Shown here: positions 11,601 through 26,600 of the stretch, in pieces
How positions within the stretch are numbered: the first letter of the stretch is position 1
How the letters are laid out: the number at the start of each line of letters is the position of its first letter
Assembly (NCBI GenBank): GCA_905116865.2
Contig: CAJHNH020002020.1
Span: 62,001 to 126,000 of the forward strand
Length of the DNA: 64,000 bases
Origin: Candidula unifasciata
Taxonomy: Eukaryota; Mollusca; Gastropoda; Stylommatophora; Geomitridae
Direction of reading: 5' to 3'
Notes under the pieces: generated by a model
Database searches by the model: none
What the model saw: the letters and a program-made list of their open reading frames with translations, nothing else
What the model was told of the DNA's origin: nothing
Position numbers and translations under genes: made by a program

Positions 11601-14600
11601 ACTAGGATCTACAGATTATGTGTTAAACACACTAGTCAAACTACCAGGATCTACAGATCATGTGTTAAACACACTAGTCAAACTACCAGGATCTACAGAT
11701 CATGTGTTAAACACACTAGTCAAACTACCAGGATCTACAGATCATGTATTAAACACACTAGTCAAAATACCAGGATCTACAGATCATGTGTTAAACACAC
11801 TAGTCAAACTACCAGGATCTACAGATCATGTGTTAAACACACTAGTCAAACTACCAGGATCTACAGATCATGTATTAAACACACTAGTCAAAATACCAGG
11901 ATCTACAGATCATGTGTTAAACACACTAGTCAAACTACCAGGATCTACAGATCATGTGTTAAACACGTTAAACTACCAGGATCTACAGATCATGTATTAA
12001 ACACACTAGTCAAACTACCAGGATCTACAGATCATGTGTTAAACACACTAGTCAAACTACCAGGATCTACAGATCATGTGTTAAACACACTAGTCAAACT
12101 ACCAGGATCTACAGATCATGTGTTAAACACACTAGTCAAACTACCAGGATCTACAGATCATGTGTTAAACACACTAGTCAAACTACCAGGATCTACAGAT
12201 CATGTATTAAACACACTAGTCAAACTACCAGGATCTACCAATCAATACACTTATATATGTATGTGCTTTATTTAATGGGTGCTGGCTGATTGGTAACACA
12301 GATGTTGCAGATAAACGTACAGATGGTCTATTGATTTTTGGGGATTCTAGTGCAGTTTGCTATTTAATTGTGCTTGAGGACAATTACGTTCTTCCACAGC
12401 TGTGTTTCTTTTGTTTTTGATCAATATAATGTCTCTTATGTTCTTCTCAGCCAACCCATATAGCATTATCTTCCTTTGTCTTCTGTCTAAATACACTTAC
12501 CTTCCAGGTTGTCACCATGTGCTCCATTCTCATCATATAACTGTGATTATCTTGTCCTGATGTGGGTACTGAGCTGTCATGTCAGTTTTCCTCCTGTACT
12601 GTTATTAGGAGTTATAATAATGTAATTTGACTGTGACTCCCTAGTAGTCTTAAACGAGTACCATGCTATTTCCTGGGAATTAAAGGCAGCCAGTGTTATG
12701 TATACCACATCACCGACCGAGTGCCGATTGGTGTATAAAATATGACTTTAGCCTTAAATGCCCAGCATGCCTAATTACAGGAAAAATGTTCTTGTACTGT
12801 TACTAGGAACTATGCTAATTTTATGGCTAAATACTTGCCTCCTGGCCCAAAAGTCTTTGGTTCGAATCCAGTTTTTTTTTCTTCAGAATTAAATGTGGCC
12901 AGCATATGTTGACCATGTCACCCACAGAGTAGAGACTGGTCTAGAAAAAAATTAGTCTAGCATCACATGCTCACTGCACCTCTGGCCTTAAAGAGTCCTT
13001 TCACTTTTTACTTTTTTTTAACTGGGCCCATATGGGAAGCACATAATAGGAACAATGTAACTTCAAATGGGACAGTAAAGGTCATTTTGTATGATTCCCA
13101 TTATCACAAGAACGAAGCAATTATGAGGTCATCCATCTGCACTGAAGTTGCAACCTCAGCCAAAAACTAACTGTAACCTATCATCATCATTATCATCATC
13201 AACCAGGTGCCGTCTCCACAGTGAATGTTGGCTGCAATGGATCTCCAACATGCCCTGTCCCTTGTCCTGGTCGTACACTATCTCATACTGCTGCTCGTCC
13301 ATCTCTTGATGTTGTCCTCCCACTTGTATCATTGCCCACCTCTTGCTCTCTTGTAACTAATATATACTCCCCGGCTTATTTTGGCCCATGTGGGGAAGAA
13401 ATAAATAGTAATTAGTAACACTCACTCACTTGTGGATCGCCATCATGATATGAAACCCAACTTCCCACTTCTGCTTATGCCCTTTTGTATTGTCATTTAC
13501 AGCTTGGCTGTGATATCTGTGCCCTTTGGCCCCCCAAAAAATCAGTCTTTAGCAGATTCTTTGTTGCCTTTTACAACATGCTTATTAAGCAGCAGTGGGT
13601 CTATTTTACTCACACCCAACTAATTGGGGCCCCAGAACCCACACAGCGAATTTTCCACCTGATAGTGATGATCTCTGGTGTGTATAATAAGTAGTTTTAA
13701 CAAAGACATATTTTCTCCTAGCTTTGTTTCTTATGTCAGCTCTGTGGCTAAGTGGATGCGAACACTTTGTAATGCTGGGATGCTGGGTTCGATCCCAGCT
13801 GCAAGGCCATGTGCCTTGCGTTGGTTTCGACAGTGGTATCAAGAAAGCCGACCGTCCAGAAAGCAATGGCAAACTACTGGACATAAATTTGCCTAGAAAA
13901 ACCACACAACAGCCTGGGTCTGGCTTATGCTTAGGCCTTTGACAAAGATTAGCAGTATTGCTTTTTTAGAGTGTGAATTGATCAGTATCAATGTACATAA
14001 CCTTCTCAGTTGTAGTCAAACATGTATAGTACAGATTTAATGAGTTTGGTGATCAGGAATTATTTTTTTTTCACCCACCAGGTTATCCTCATAACCCATT
14101 TGTGTCGACTCACATTTTCACCTTTGACCTAGGCAGCAGTATAATTTCTGTAGTGTGAAAAAAGCCTGTGTTAGTATAGAGCACTAGTGCAGGTGTTTTA
14201 CACTTGGGAACATGACAGCTTGTTATCTGATGTGTTGTGTGCTCTGCTTTATGTATGCCACCACTAAATGCTTTATGATAATGCCACCACTAAATGCTTT
14301 ATGATAATGCCACCACTAAATGCTTTATGATAGTTTCATGCGCTGGTTTTGTATTGGATTGTTTTTCTGATTGTGGTGTTGTTTTCCTTCTAGAAAAGTG
14401 ATATTTCTGGTAACAGTGGTTTCTGTGGTTTTAAAAAAAAGTTGGTTTTCCTGGTAGAAATTGGTTTGACTGGTGGAATGGTGGTTTCCCATGTTGAATG
14501 GTTTCCCTGTTGGAATGTTAAGTTCTCTGATATAATAGTGGGGTTTCTGATATAATATTCAGTTTCAATGGTAGAATGATGGTGTCCCTGATAGTAAAGT

Positions 14601-17600
14601 GGTTTCTTTGGTAAAAAAGATTTCCCTAGTAGAAGTTGGTTATACTTTTGGAATGATGGTTTCCCTTTAGAATGGTTTCCCTGATTTATTACTGTTTTTT
14701 TAAACTAGGATTTCTCAGTTTAGAAAACTAACCTAATATGTCTTAACATACCCTCAGAACTGGAACATTTTAATTGGGACTTTCCACATAATTTTTATCT
14801 TTGTTGCTGAAAACCTTCAGTAGCTGTGCTGTGATGTTTTTTCAGGGGGCGTTTTTGGTTCTTCATTAACTGGTACTTCACTTCTACTTGACAGTTCAAA
14901 CGAACAAAGGGTTACAACACGCAGGCCAGTCTTACATTTGGCCTTTCCAGCCACTCATCTTTGAGACCACAATTGCATGTTGTCAGTAATGCATGTTATG
15001 CTTAAATAATGAAATAAAGCAAACACACATCATATATACATAGTCAAACACACTCAAAATATATACACACACACATACACTCTTGCATGCCCATACATAC
15101 ACAGACACATGCACACTCATACATATACATACATGCAAAGGCACACACACACACACTCATGCATACACCCTCATACACATACATACGTGCACTCATGTTC
15201 AGACACATACTCATGTGTATATATACATAGACTCACACACACATACACACATGCACAAACACCTTTATTCACACATGCACCAATACATACAGAAGTGCAT
15301 ATCCATACACTTATGTGCATCCAGACACATGCACTCACATACATGCAGTCACATGTATACATTCAGACAAATACTCACACATAATTATAAGTCCACATAG
15401 ATATCACCAGTACACATACATACATTCTTAATAAGATGCTACCTCGGTTCTTAATTATGTGGTCCCTGGGTTGTTCTCGCTGTGGTACATCAAGATATTG
15501 TTCACACTTTGGTACCTCAGGCATTCGTGCTATGGTTTCTTGGGTGATGTTCACTGTGTGGTACCTCAGGTAGTGTTCACACTGTGGTACCTTGAATGTT
15601 GTTGATGAGGTGGTAAATTGTGTTGTTCACAGTGTGATACCCTAGGTGTTGTTCACAATCTGGTACCTTGGGTGTTGTTCACTCTGTGGTACCTTGGGTG
15701 TTTTTCACACTGTGGTACCTTGGGTGTTGTTCACACTGTGGTACCTTGGGTGTTGTTCACACTGTGGTACTTTGGGTGTTGTTCACACTGTGGTACCTTG
15801 GGTGTTGTTCACACTGTGGTACCTTGGGTGTTGTTCACACTGTCGTACCTTGGGTGTTGTTCACACTGTGGTACCTTGGGTGTTGTTCACTCTGTGGTAC
15901 CTTGGGTGTTGTTCACACTGTGGTACCTTGGGTGTTGTTCACACTGTGGTACCTTGGGTGTTGTTCACACTGTGGTACCTTGGGTGTTGTTCACACTGTG
16001 GTACCTTGGGTGTTGTTCACACTGTGGTACCTTGGGTGTTGTTCACACTGTGGTACCTTGGATGTTGTTCACACTGTGGCACCTTGGGTGTTGTTCACAC
16101 TGTGGTACCTTGGGTGTTCACACTGTGGTACCTTGAGTGTTGTTTACACTGTGGTACCCTGGATGTTGTTCACACTGTGGTACCTTGGGTGTTGTTCACA
16201 CTGTGGTACCTTGGGTGTTGTTCACACTGTGGTACCTTGGGTGTTCACACTGTGGTACCTTGGGTGTTGTTTACACTGTGGTACCCTGGGTGTTGTTCAC
16301 ACTGTGGTACTTTGGGTGTTGTTTACACAGTGGTACCTTGGGTGTTGTTCACACTGTGGTACCTTGGGTGATGTTCACACTGTGGTACCTTGGATGTTGT
16401 TCACACTGTGGTACCTTGGGTGTTGTTCACACTGTGGTACCTTTGGTGTTGTTCACAATGTGGTACCTTGGGTGTTGTTCACTCTGTGGTACCTTGGGTG
16501 TTGTTCACAATGTGGTACCTTGGGTGTTGTTCACACTGTTGTACCTTGGTTGTTGTTCACGCTGTGGAATCTTGGGTGTTGTTCACACTGTGGTACCTTG
16601 GGTGTTGTTCACAATGTGGTACCTTAGGTTTTGTTCACACTGTGGTACTTTGGGTGTTGTTCACACTGTGGTACTTTGGGTTTTGCTCACAGTGTGGTAC
16701 CTTGGGTGTTGTTCACGCTGTGGTACCTTGGTTGTTGTTCACATTGTGGTACACTGGTTGTTCATGAAGCAAAATTGTTGGTAACTGAACACAGCAATAC
16801 ATTTTCAATTTTAAACTGCTGTAGCCATCCAGAAGTAATTAACCAATGGGATTGAATTTCAACCCAATGTAGATTGAAAAAAAATGGTAACTGGCTTGAA
16901 AACAGCGACACTGAGAGTCCTGTGCCATTGTGTTTGTTTTATTGCATCTCTGTGTGAAGTAACATGTGGTTAGTTTCTGGGTATGTAAATATATCATCTT
17001 TTGGAAGTTAGTACACACTTTTGTGTTTCTGTTGGTAGAAGAGCTGTGCTTTAGAGAATGGTGAGTTTTTGTGTGTTTAAACAATTTTTGTTCTAGTCAT
17101 TTTCTATCCTTTTTGCCATTTTACCTTTATTGTAGAATAGTGATAGTGTTAAAATAAAATTGTGGAACAGGGGAAGATACAGCAGTAGCTGGGATGGAGG
17201 AGGTTACTATAACAACTGTGTGGGACAGATGTAAGTTAAAGTGACTGGTGAGATGGACATAAAAAAAAGGGGGGGGGGGGGGGGGGTGAAGAGGGCGTTG
17301 AAGGGAAATGTTACAGATGTTTTCAGAATACAATTTGTCAAGAAGAAGAAGAAAGAAAATATACAGAATCTGATCATCAAAGATGGCTTCTAAAAAGCAT
17401 CCTTTCTGAGTCAAAATGCTTCAGTTGAGGTAAGCTGAGTTATGAACCAAGATCACAGCACTCAGGATTTACCTATAAGTGCTCCATTCCCATCTTCAGC
17501 AACCAGTATAGTTCCAGTTCTGAAGTTATCAGCCACAGTCTGATTGTCCCTCTGTTTTGCCTTTCCTCTGAGTATTTAGTGTCAACCACATGCTTTGGTC

Positions 17601-20600
17601 ACTACCTGCTGTTGTTCCTTAGAAAGAAAAAAAAACATATTGTTCCTTTAAAAAAAAAAAAAAAAAGCCCAGACACACCTGCAAACACTTAGTGTCACCA
17701 ACTGAAAAGAGAAGGCAAACCAGAGAGATGAATGGAGGTGGGTGTATCTGCAGCAAAGAAACTCAAGGGCTCAGAATGCTGAAGAAGAAGAAGAGGAAGA
17801 AAAAAGAGGTCAACTAAAGCAAAGGTGGACACAGTATGTTGGAGTCACCTTGGTCAGAGATGTGCTGGATCCTGGGAGTTTAGGCACCTTGGGCTGCCCC
17901 TAAAAGGATAGTTGGCATATTATGTTGTACTTTCTGGTGGTATCTGTGCCTTTTGGTCCAAAACATCTAAATTCAGCAAATCCTTCATCAGTCACCTTTT
18001 AGGACATGTTTGTCAAGGAGCAAGGGGTCTGTTGTTTATTTCATGGCAAAATGAAGCCCTGAGACCCGTTTGAGGATCCTAGGAAGTAACATTGGCCAGC
18101 ATGATGTTGATCACAATACTCATCAAATACCAACTGATCTATTGAAACAGTTGGTTTAGCGTATTAGGCTCAGTGCACCAATAACTAGAATTCGTTAACA
18201 AAAAAAAAAATAACTATCCATAATGCACAGTAAATTCTGTACAAGCTGGCTCGCATACATAATTTCAAAGTATAGCAGTAATATTATGTTTATGTATTTG
18301 TCATTATAGGCAATTATTTTATGGGTGGATAATATGGATATTTATTCTCTTCTTTAGAGGGAATCAAAGTATCCAAAGTCTGTCTTCCTGATCCTGGGAA
18401 CAGAGTTCTGTGAGCGGTTCAATTATTATGGCATGAAAAGTGAGTACACTTTCGTTCTAAATTTGGTAGATTATCAGTTTGCAGAGGTAAGTAGAATTCA
18501 CTGTGTAGAGATTAGTACCAGTCTTATAGAGGTTAGTACCAGTTACTTTATATAGTTCAGTACCTGTCACTTTATAGAGTTTAGTACCTCTCATTATCCT
18601 GGCCAAGATGGCGGCGTAAACAACATTCCCCAAAAATTTTGACAAAAAGATGTTTTATACCTGGAAAGAATGTTAAATGTGTTAGATTCGTGTAGTTGTT
18701 CAGTTGAAGATGAATTTGCCACAGGCCCGGCAAGTCGGCAGAGGATTCAGTGGTTCAAAAAGAAATGCCCAAGATGAAAATAGGAGATGTTTTAGAATGA
18801 ACATCAGTCTTAATAGTGCTCTTGACAGAGCTCATCAATGAACGTTATATCTCCCCCCCCCCCCCCCCCCTCCATCCCCGACACTTTGATGAGGTACAAG
18901 GTGAAAGATGAGAAAAAGAAGAAGAAGAAATACGTGTAACTTTATAGGGCTCAGTACCAATCACTTTTTAGGGCTCAGTACCAGTCATTTTATGTAGCCC
19001 AGTACCAGTCACTTTATAGGGCTCAGTACCTGTCACTTGATAGAGCTTAGTACCAGTCACTTCATGAAGTTTAATACAAGTAACTTTATGGAGCTTAGTA
19101 CCAGCAACTTCATAGAGTTTAATACAAGTCACTTGGGAAAAACAATCAAAGAGGATAGCGGCGCTTACCAGACGACTACGTCAAGCATGACCATGGAGCT
19201 AGATGCTGCTACAAAAACACTCGCGTAGGTAGTAGAACAAGTGGCCACACATGTGGTAATTGTTTCAGACTCTATGAACATGCTTCAGAAAATCGCACGT
19301 AGTCTCCGCTCCCAATGGTTAGAAAGCATTTGGAAGTCGCAGTTGACCTCCATCATCTGGATCTACACACCTGGGCACGCAGGAGTAAATAGTAATGAAA
19401 GAGCTGACCATCTGGCAAGCAATGCACCAATGCAAATGGGAAAAAGCATGGACAGAGCTGATATCATCAACGCCGTACAGATTAGGTTGGCAGATAATGG
19501 CTTTCCCTGACGCTAACACAACTTTGTGACCGAGAAGTTGAGCTTGGCGAAGCACAACTATGCCGTCTTAGAGGTAAAGACAGGAGATTCCATAACAAAC
19601 TTCTCATGGGAACAATAAGTAGAGGTACCTTGTGGTGGCTGCTGCATCAGAGGACTGAGCACGCATTGGGATGCCTAATGTGCAAAGACGTTGATTATGA
19701 TAACATAACATAACAAGTCACTTTATAGGGCTCAGAACAGTCACTTTATAGAGTTTTGTACTAGTCACTTTATAAGGCTCATTACAAGTCACTTTATCGA
19801 GCTCAGTACCAGTCTCTTTATAGGGTTCAGTATGAGTCACTTTATAGAGTTTAGTACCAGTCACTGTTTAGAGTTTAGTACCAGTCACTGTATAGGACTC
19901 AGTACCTGTCACTTTATAGAGTTCAGTACCAGTGACTTAATTGTTTAGCATCAATCACCTTTTAGAGCCCAGTACCAGTCACTTTATAGAGTTCCGTACC
20001 AGTCACTTTATAGAGCTCAGTATCAGTCACTTTATAGTGCTCAGTCCCAGTCACTTTATTGTTTAGTACCAGACACTTTACAGAGATTATTACTAGTTAC
20101 CCTGGAAGTGCTTCTGCAGACACCATAGTGGATTCTGAGTGTTACATAGATTAGAGGCCAACTAAAATGCAGTGATGCCTGGTGATGGGGACATGACTAT
20201 TGACCATGTATTTGTTACTTAGTGAGCTGTGTTGGCTAACCGACATAGGCACCAGAACATGTGGGGTCAGGGTTCGTGACACCCCCTGCCCCTCCACATA
20301 TAAGTTATATATAGAACATATATGAAAAAGCAGGGAGTTTTGGGCTCAATTATTTTGAAGAATAGACCCCCTGCACCCTAACAAACATGTTGTAAAAGGC
20401 AACTAATTAGGAGTTTGCACTTATCGGATGTGCTGGGCTAAAATACGCATGCATCGCAGCCTAACTGCAAACAACATCTCAGTATGCAAATGCGCCCTTT
20501 TAAGGGCAAACTCACAGTTTACTTTTACCATCTTGTATGATGTTATCACTGAATGCTCATCTTTGTTCACCAGCAATTCTAGTGATATATCTGACAGAAT

Positions 20601-23600
20601 GGTTGGACCTGGCCTATCACAGAGCTGTAGCATTGTTCCACATGTTCAGCATGCTGGCTTATTTTTCCCCAATTCTTGGGGCAGTTATTGCTGACGGATA
20701 CTTGGGAAGATATCGGTAAGGTAAATTGTGTGGTAGCAAGTTGTTCTTTGGATTCTGGGGTTAACATTGGTGAAGTGGTTTGGTAGTTTGCTTAAATTAT
20801 CCCTCGTGATAGCACGCAGCATATTGCAACATGACCTTAATTTTTATCCCAGGGGATGCTGGTGCGAAAAAGGAAACAGCAGATGCCCTGGTTGGCAGTG
20901 CGACTATCAGGAAGGGGCCATCTATGGACAGGAGAGATATCATCAAGGCCAAATGAGGGACTAAACGCTGTGATTTTTTACTGAACAGGTCTATGAGAAA
21001 TTCTACTAGGAATCTCCTTGCTCTAAATGATGTGTCTTTGGTACAGCCAAGTATGATGTGCATTGCTTCATTTTGTACTTTTCCAGTCTGTTGATTTGTG
21101 TCTTGCTGAGGATGAGGATTGCCAGTGCATATTCTGTGACAGAGAGGATCAAATCCTGATAGAGGATGGCTTACAGTCCTTACAGCCAAATCCTTTCTAG
21201 TCTTTTTGATCATTGTGTCAACTGGGACTCTTTAGCTAAGGCTTTGATCAAAACTTACTCCCAGGTATTTTAAAAGTTCAGTCCTTACTACTATTTCTTT
21301 ATCATTTATGTGCACAGAGAGCGTTTTTATGTGTACTATGGAGTTGTTCAAAGAGAACCAAGTTTCAGACGAGTCAGCTCTCAAGGAGTAATGTGGTTAG
21401 ATTCACACCCGCTGCCTTTTTTCCCTAGACAGTTTCTTGCTACCCATTTAGGGTGGGTTGACCTGGGAGTGGAGCGGAAGTCAGTTCATTCAAATCTGCC
21501 CTGATGTGAACTTCAACTTGTGGCAATAGGCAAGCATCTAGTCTTTGTACTACCACCACATCTCCCTGTGGTTTAGCATTAAATAGTATATTTTATTTTC
21601 ACAACAAACTTATTTATAGTTTTACATTTAGATTTTTTCTCACTAGAAATTATTTGTGTTCAGAATAATTTTTTGCTTTTAGGTTTAGCTCTTTCTCCTC
21701 ATTATTATTAGGTGTTGGTTTGCCCTTAAAATTTAGTTTAGATGTTGTTTTGCTAACAGTTTACTTGATTTAGACACAGCTGTCTCACAGTGAAAAGTCT
21801 CTTAGTCAGAGCTTTTTACTTAAATCTTTATCTCGGTTTAATTTTATGTCTATGTCTTTATTAGCTTTTCCCTCACAGCTCATTTATTTTTAGATTAAGC
21901 TTTCAGGTAAGTCTAATTTGTCGGCAAATGCCTGGTCATGTGTATCAGCTGAAAGGTTGCTGCTTTTTATAGAGTAAACAGGCCCAGTAATTACATTCTA
22001 AACCATATGATAAAAATATCAGACAAAGAAAGATTTATCTTTGTCCTTATTCTATCTGTGTTTAGATTGATCTTTTTTTTTGTCTTCCCAGTCTGTTTTT
22101 AGATTTAGTTTTATACTTAAAATCTCATTTTTAGATTTATCTTGTCCTTGAAGACACATTTTTTTTAAAGATTTAATTTTGTATGCCTAATCTGTTTTCA
22201 GAACTATATTATACATCTCTATAGTGTATGGGATCGGTACTTTGGTTATTGCTCTAACAGCATTGCCACCTCCAGAAATGTAAGTATTGGGCCTCAAGGT
22301 TTTACATAACAGTACCTTCTTCCTTGTGTTTTTCTTTGTTTTGTGTGTGGTTTGTTTGCTAACTATCTTCATTCTACTATGTCGGCCACGCCCTCAGAAT
22401 GGATAAATCAAGACCTCCTTACCAAGCCCTCATTTGGACACCACAGGGGAAAAGATCTCGTGGAAGACCAAGGGAAACCCTACGTAGAACTATCATCAGG
22501 GAAGGCTTGCTCATGGGCCACTCAAACATCCAAGACCTACAACAGATTGCAACGAACCGCCATGCATGGAGAGTCATGACCTCTGCCCTATGTGCCGCAC
22601 TCGACACAAGAGGAAAGACTAACTAACTAACTTCATTCTTTGTCTTCCTTAGTTTTGTTTACCCTCATTTGTCATATAAAAACTGTCCCATAGCAGATAA
22701 TGCACCTGGAATGTGCCGGGTTAGACCTTTACATATTCTAGGCTACCACGTCTCAGAGTGGCTGGCCAGTTATTTTCATCATCTTTCCTTTACCTTTACT
22801 TCTAAGAATTGTAAGGCACACATTTTTGTAGCTGGGGGGAAAGAAGGAGGGGGGGGGGGGGGTCTCCTTGCTGAAGTGGTCAAGCCATTTGCCCATGAAA
22901 GTCATGCGTTCATTCTTTGAATGCTTCATTTATTTAATGACCTCAATTTTTTTAATGGAGATTCAATGGAGATTCCTGGGGATCATCGCTGGAACTATGA
23001 AGTTCATACTTTGTGTGATGATCTTGGCAGGCAGCTAGCCATTCTGCAGAGAAGACAGAGCATTACAGGAGGCTGATGCAGTCCATCCTCTTGCCTTTAA
23101 CTTTTAACTTTTCAATCACTCCTCACCTATGCTTTTTAATTGAGAAAATAAACCTGTCTTTCTTATAGTTGGAACATGGACCACTGTCTAGCCACATCCC
23201 TACATGCATAGAACTTCAGAATACACCGGGCTGGTGTAGCCACTGTGGGTGCCCTAATTATATTTCTTTGGAGGTTGAACAGGTTTTCTGGGCTTATCCT
23301 GTTGGTCTGTCACCAGCACTGAGTCATTTTAAGTCTTATGTTGTCACACATTTTGGTCCTGTTGGTCTGTCACTAGCACTGAGTCATTTTTAGTCTTATG
23401 GTGGTAGACCAACAAGACCTAAAGGTGTATGACATACAGGGTGGGCCACATTGATATAACACATTTCAAATGCATGTGTGGAGTGTGAAGGAAGCAACAT
23501 TTCTTACCAAACATATGGAAAACACTACCAAAGGACTGGAGTTTTGCACTGTGTTCAGTGTTTGAAGATTACATCCCTGAGATGGACACCACCTTGACAA

Positions 23601-26600
23601 GAACATTTTTTGGCTCTAACGGTCATGTTCAGCATTGTTTCACACAGGGTTTCAGCTGGGATGGCTGCTGTTTACCTTCTGATGTTGTCTTTCAGTTCAC
23701 TGTTGGTAGTGGGCAATGATAGAAACATGTAACTTCCATCCTTACACTTCCTGTTAATCTATGTCTGAAATATGCCTGGCAGTTATTGCTCGTAGTGATA
23801 TAAACATAAGTGTGTCCAATCAATATGATCCAAACGGTATACCGCATTCACAGGTGATCTCTATAACTACAATATAAATATCAATGTGTCCCTTCAATAG
23901 GGCCAACCCTTTATAAGGCATTCACAGGTGATCTTTATTACTGGAATATAAATATCAATGTGTCTCATCAATGTGGCCCACCCTGTATAAGGCATTCACA
24001 GGTGATCTCTATTACTACAATATAAATATCAACGTGTCCCATCAATATGGCCCACCCCCTGTAAGGCATTCACAGGTGATCTCCATTACTACAATATAAA
24101 TATCAATGTGTCCCTTCAATAGGGCCCACCCATGCATAAGGCATTCACAGGTGATCTCTATTACTACAATATAAATATCAGTGTGTCCCTTCAATAGGGC
24201 CCACCCTGTATAAGGCATTCACAGGTGATCTTTATTACTGCAATATAAATATCAATGTGTCTCATCAATATGGCCCACCCATGCATGGGGCATTCACAGG
24301 TTATCTCCATTACTACAATATAAATATCAATGTGTCCCTTAAATAGGGCCCACCCATGCATAAGGCATTCACAGGTGATCTCCATTACTGCAATATAAAT
24401 ATCAATGTGTCCCATCAATATGACCCACCCTGTATAAGGCATTCACAGGTGATCTCCATTACTGCAATATAAATATCAGTGTGTCCCTTCAATATGGCCC
24501 ACCCTGTGTAAGGTATTTATAGGTGCTCTCTATTACTACAATATAAATATAAACGTGTCCTTTCAATATGGTCCACCCTGTGTAAGGCATTCACAGGTAA
24601 TCTCCATTACTGCTGGTCTGCTGCTTTTCTGCCTGTGGTATACCATCTCTTTTTGCATTAATTCATCTCTTTTTCCCATCTGCCGTCCACCAAAGAGCTG
24701 GGCCTTGCCACAGTATCGCAAGGTATTCGGCATACATATCCAAGCCATATCCATCTTTTCCCCTTGATAACATTAGCCAATAATTTTTGCCCTCATCTCT
24801 TCATTTATGGTTTTGTTTGGTCACAATATTTGCAGGACTCTCCTTAGACATTTGTTTAAAAAAGTCTCTTTTGGTTTATGTGTAATTCCTGCTGGCTTTT
24901 TTCCAAGACTTAAGCCATTATCCTACTTGCAGATAAAATGACATCTCATCTTTAACACATAATTTTTAATGTACACATAAATTAGTAACCTATATATCTT
25001 ATGGCCTTTATTTGGTATACGTGAATCAGTAACATTGTATATGTCACAGCATTTATCCTGTACGCATGAATCAGTAACATTACATATGTCACAGACTTTG
25101 CTCTGTACACAGGAATAAGTAACATTACATATGTCACAGCATTTACCCTGTACACATGAATCAGTAACATTACATATGTCATAGATTTTACCCTGTATAT
25201 GTGAATCAGTAACATTACATATGTAACACAGCCTGTACCCTTACACATGAATCAGTAAGAATACATATGTGACACAGCCTGTACCCTGTACACATGGATC
25301 AGTAAAATTATATTTGTCACAGACTTTACCCTGTATAAATGAATCAGTAACATTACATATGTCACAGCATTTTTCCTGTACACATGAAACAGTAACATAA
25401 TATATAGTAATATTACATATGTCACAGCCTTTACCCTGTACACATGAATTGGTAATGTTACATGTGTCACAGACTTGGCCCACGACACAGAAATCAGTGA
25501 TATTACATGTGTCACAGCATTTACCATGTACACGTGAATTACACATAGAGGGCTGAGTGGTCTCGAGGTATGGTCTCCGCCTCGAGTGCTGGAGGCCCTG
25601 GTTCAAGCCCCGGGAAAGGCTGTGATTTTTTCACATGGACTTCTAGTAATTTCCTCTCATCTCTGGATAGTAAGATAGGACACTGGTGTGTATTCTTGCA
25701 CACATAAAAAATCCCTTGGCAGTTGGAAATAAAAAAGAGTAGCCTAACGACCCTGCCCAGGCAAAATTTAGAGTTAAAAATCTACCCAAAGCTGGTGCAA
25801 CAGAGTTCGTGCACTGCAGTGAGATTCTTCAGACTCAGGTTTCAGTTATAAGTAGAACAGAGCACTTACAGGTTACACCCATGTGCCATGACGTTGAATT
25901 AGTAACATTACATTAGTCACATACTTTACTCTGTATACATAAATCAGTAACATTACATATCTGACAGCCTTTTTTCCTTTACACATTAATTAGTAACATT
26001 ACATATGTCATAGCATTTACCCTGTAATCAGTACACATGAGTCAGTAACATTACATATGTGATACAGCCTGTACCCTGTACACATGAATTAGTAACATTA
26101 CATATGTCACAGCCTTTATTCTGTACACATTGAATCAGTCACACTACATTTGACCCCTTTATAAGGCAGCAGATGAAAATGCAGTTAACAATGTTTTCCA
26201 GCTATGGCCCATTGTGTGGCCTGCTGTTGGTCAGCTTGGGGACAGGAGGCATCAAACCATGCGTTACAGCCTTTGGTGGTGACCAGTTCTCTTCCAGCCA
26301 GGTGAGCCCATTTGTGTTGCAGCCAAGATAACACATGTACAGTTGTTGCCTTGAGAATTTGGCAAATGTGGAGAGATCTTCTTCATGGCAACATGGCGTG
26401 CTTCTGTAACTTTCAGTATTCTTATTATCATTTTGATAACTTTGGAAGATCATTTGTTTGTGGTAAATAGATCCTTTTAACATCATTGGCACACCAGGCA
26501 TATGGAGTCAAGACTCATATTTGTATGGATTTTGGGGATGTAATCAATGTCTGGCCAGCCATTTTTTAATTCCGATATCAGACGGTCTGGATCTGAGAAT

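Larger units (their letters stand above)
18490..20108. repeat. 24 bp minisatellite split into three parts by two insertions
   Basis: Unit AGTCACTTTATAGAGCTCAG plus TACC occupies 18490-18600, 18935-19136 and 19713-20108. The gaps hold an unknown GAA-tailed insert (18601-18934) and a LINE 3' fragment (19137-19712). It lies wholly in SLC15A intron 3. Confidence 0.9.

Noticed and set aside
11434..12275. 188- and 79-codon frames with GSTDHVLNTLVKLP repeats
   Set aside because: The frame begins inside a SINE and runs only because the 42 bp unit lacks stops; a short unit breaks it.
15083..15400. His/Thr-rich frames over the CA-rich tract
   Set aside because: Low-complexity DNA; composition alone explains them.
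15618..16784. Several open frames of 125-319 codons over the 26 bp array
   Set aside because: The unit has no stop in any frame and its length is not a multiple of three, so open frames are automatic. No start context, splice sites or homology.
23785..26145. CRISPR-like direct repeats
   Set aside because: Units are contiguous 74 and 45 bp minisatellite monomers without unique spacers, in an intron of a eukaryotic gene.
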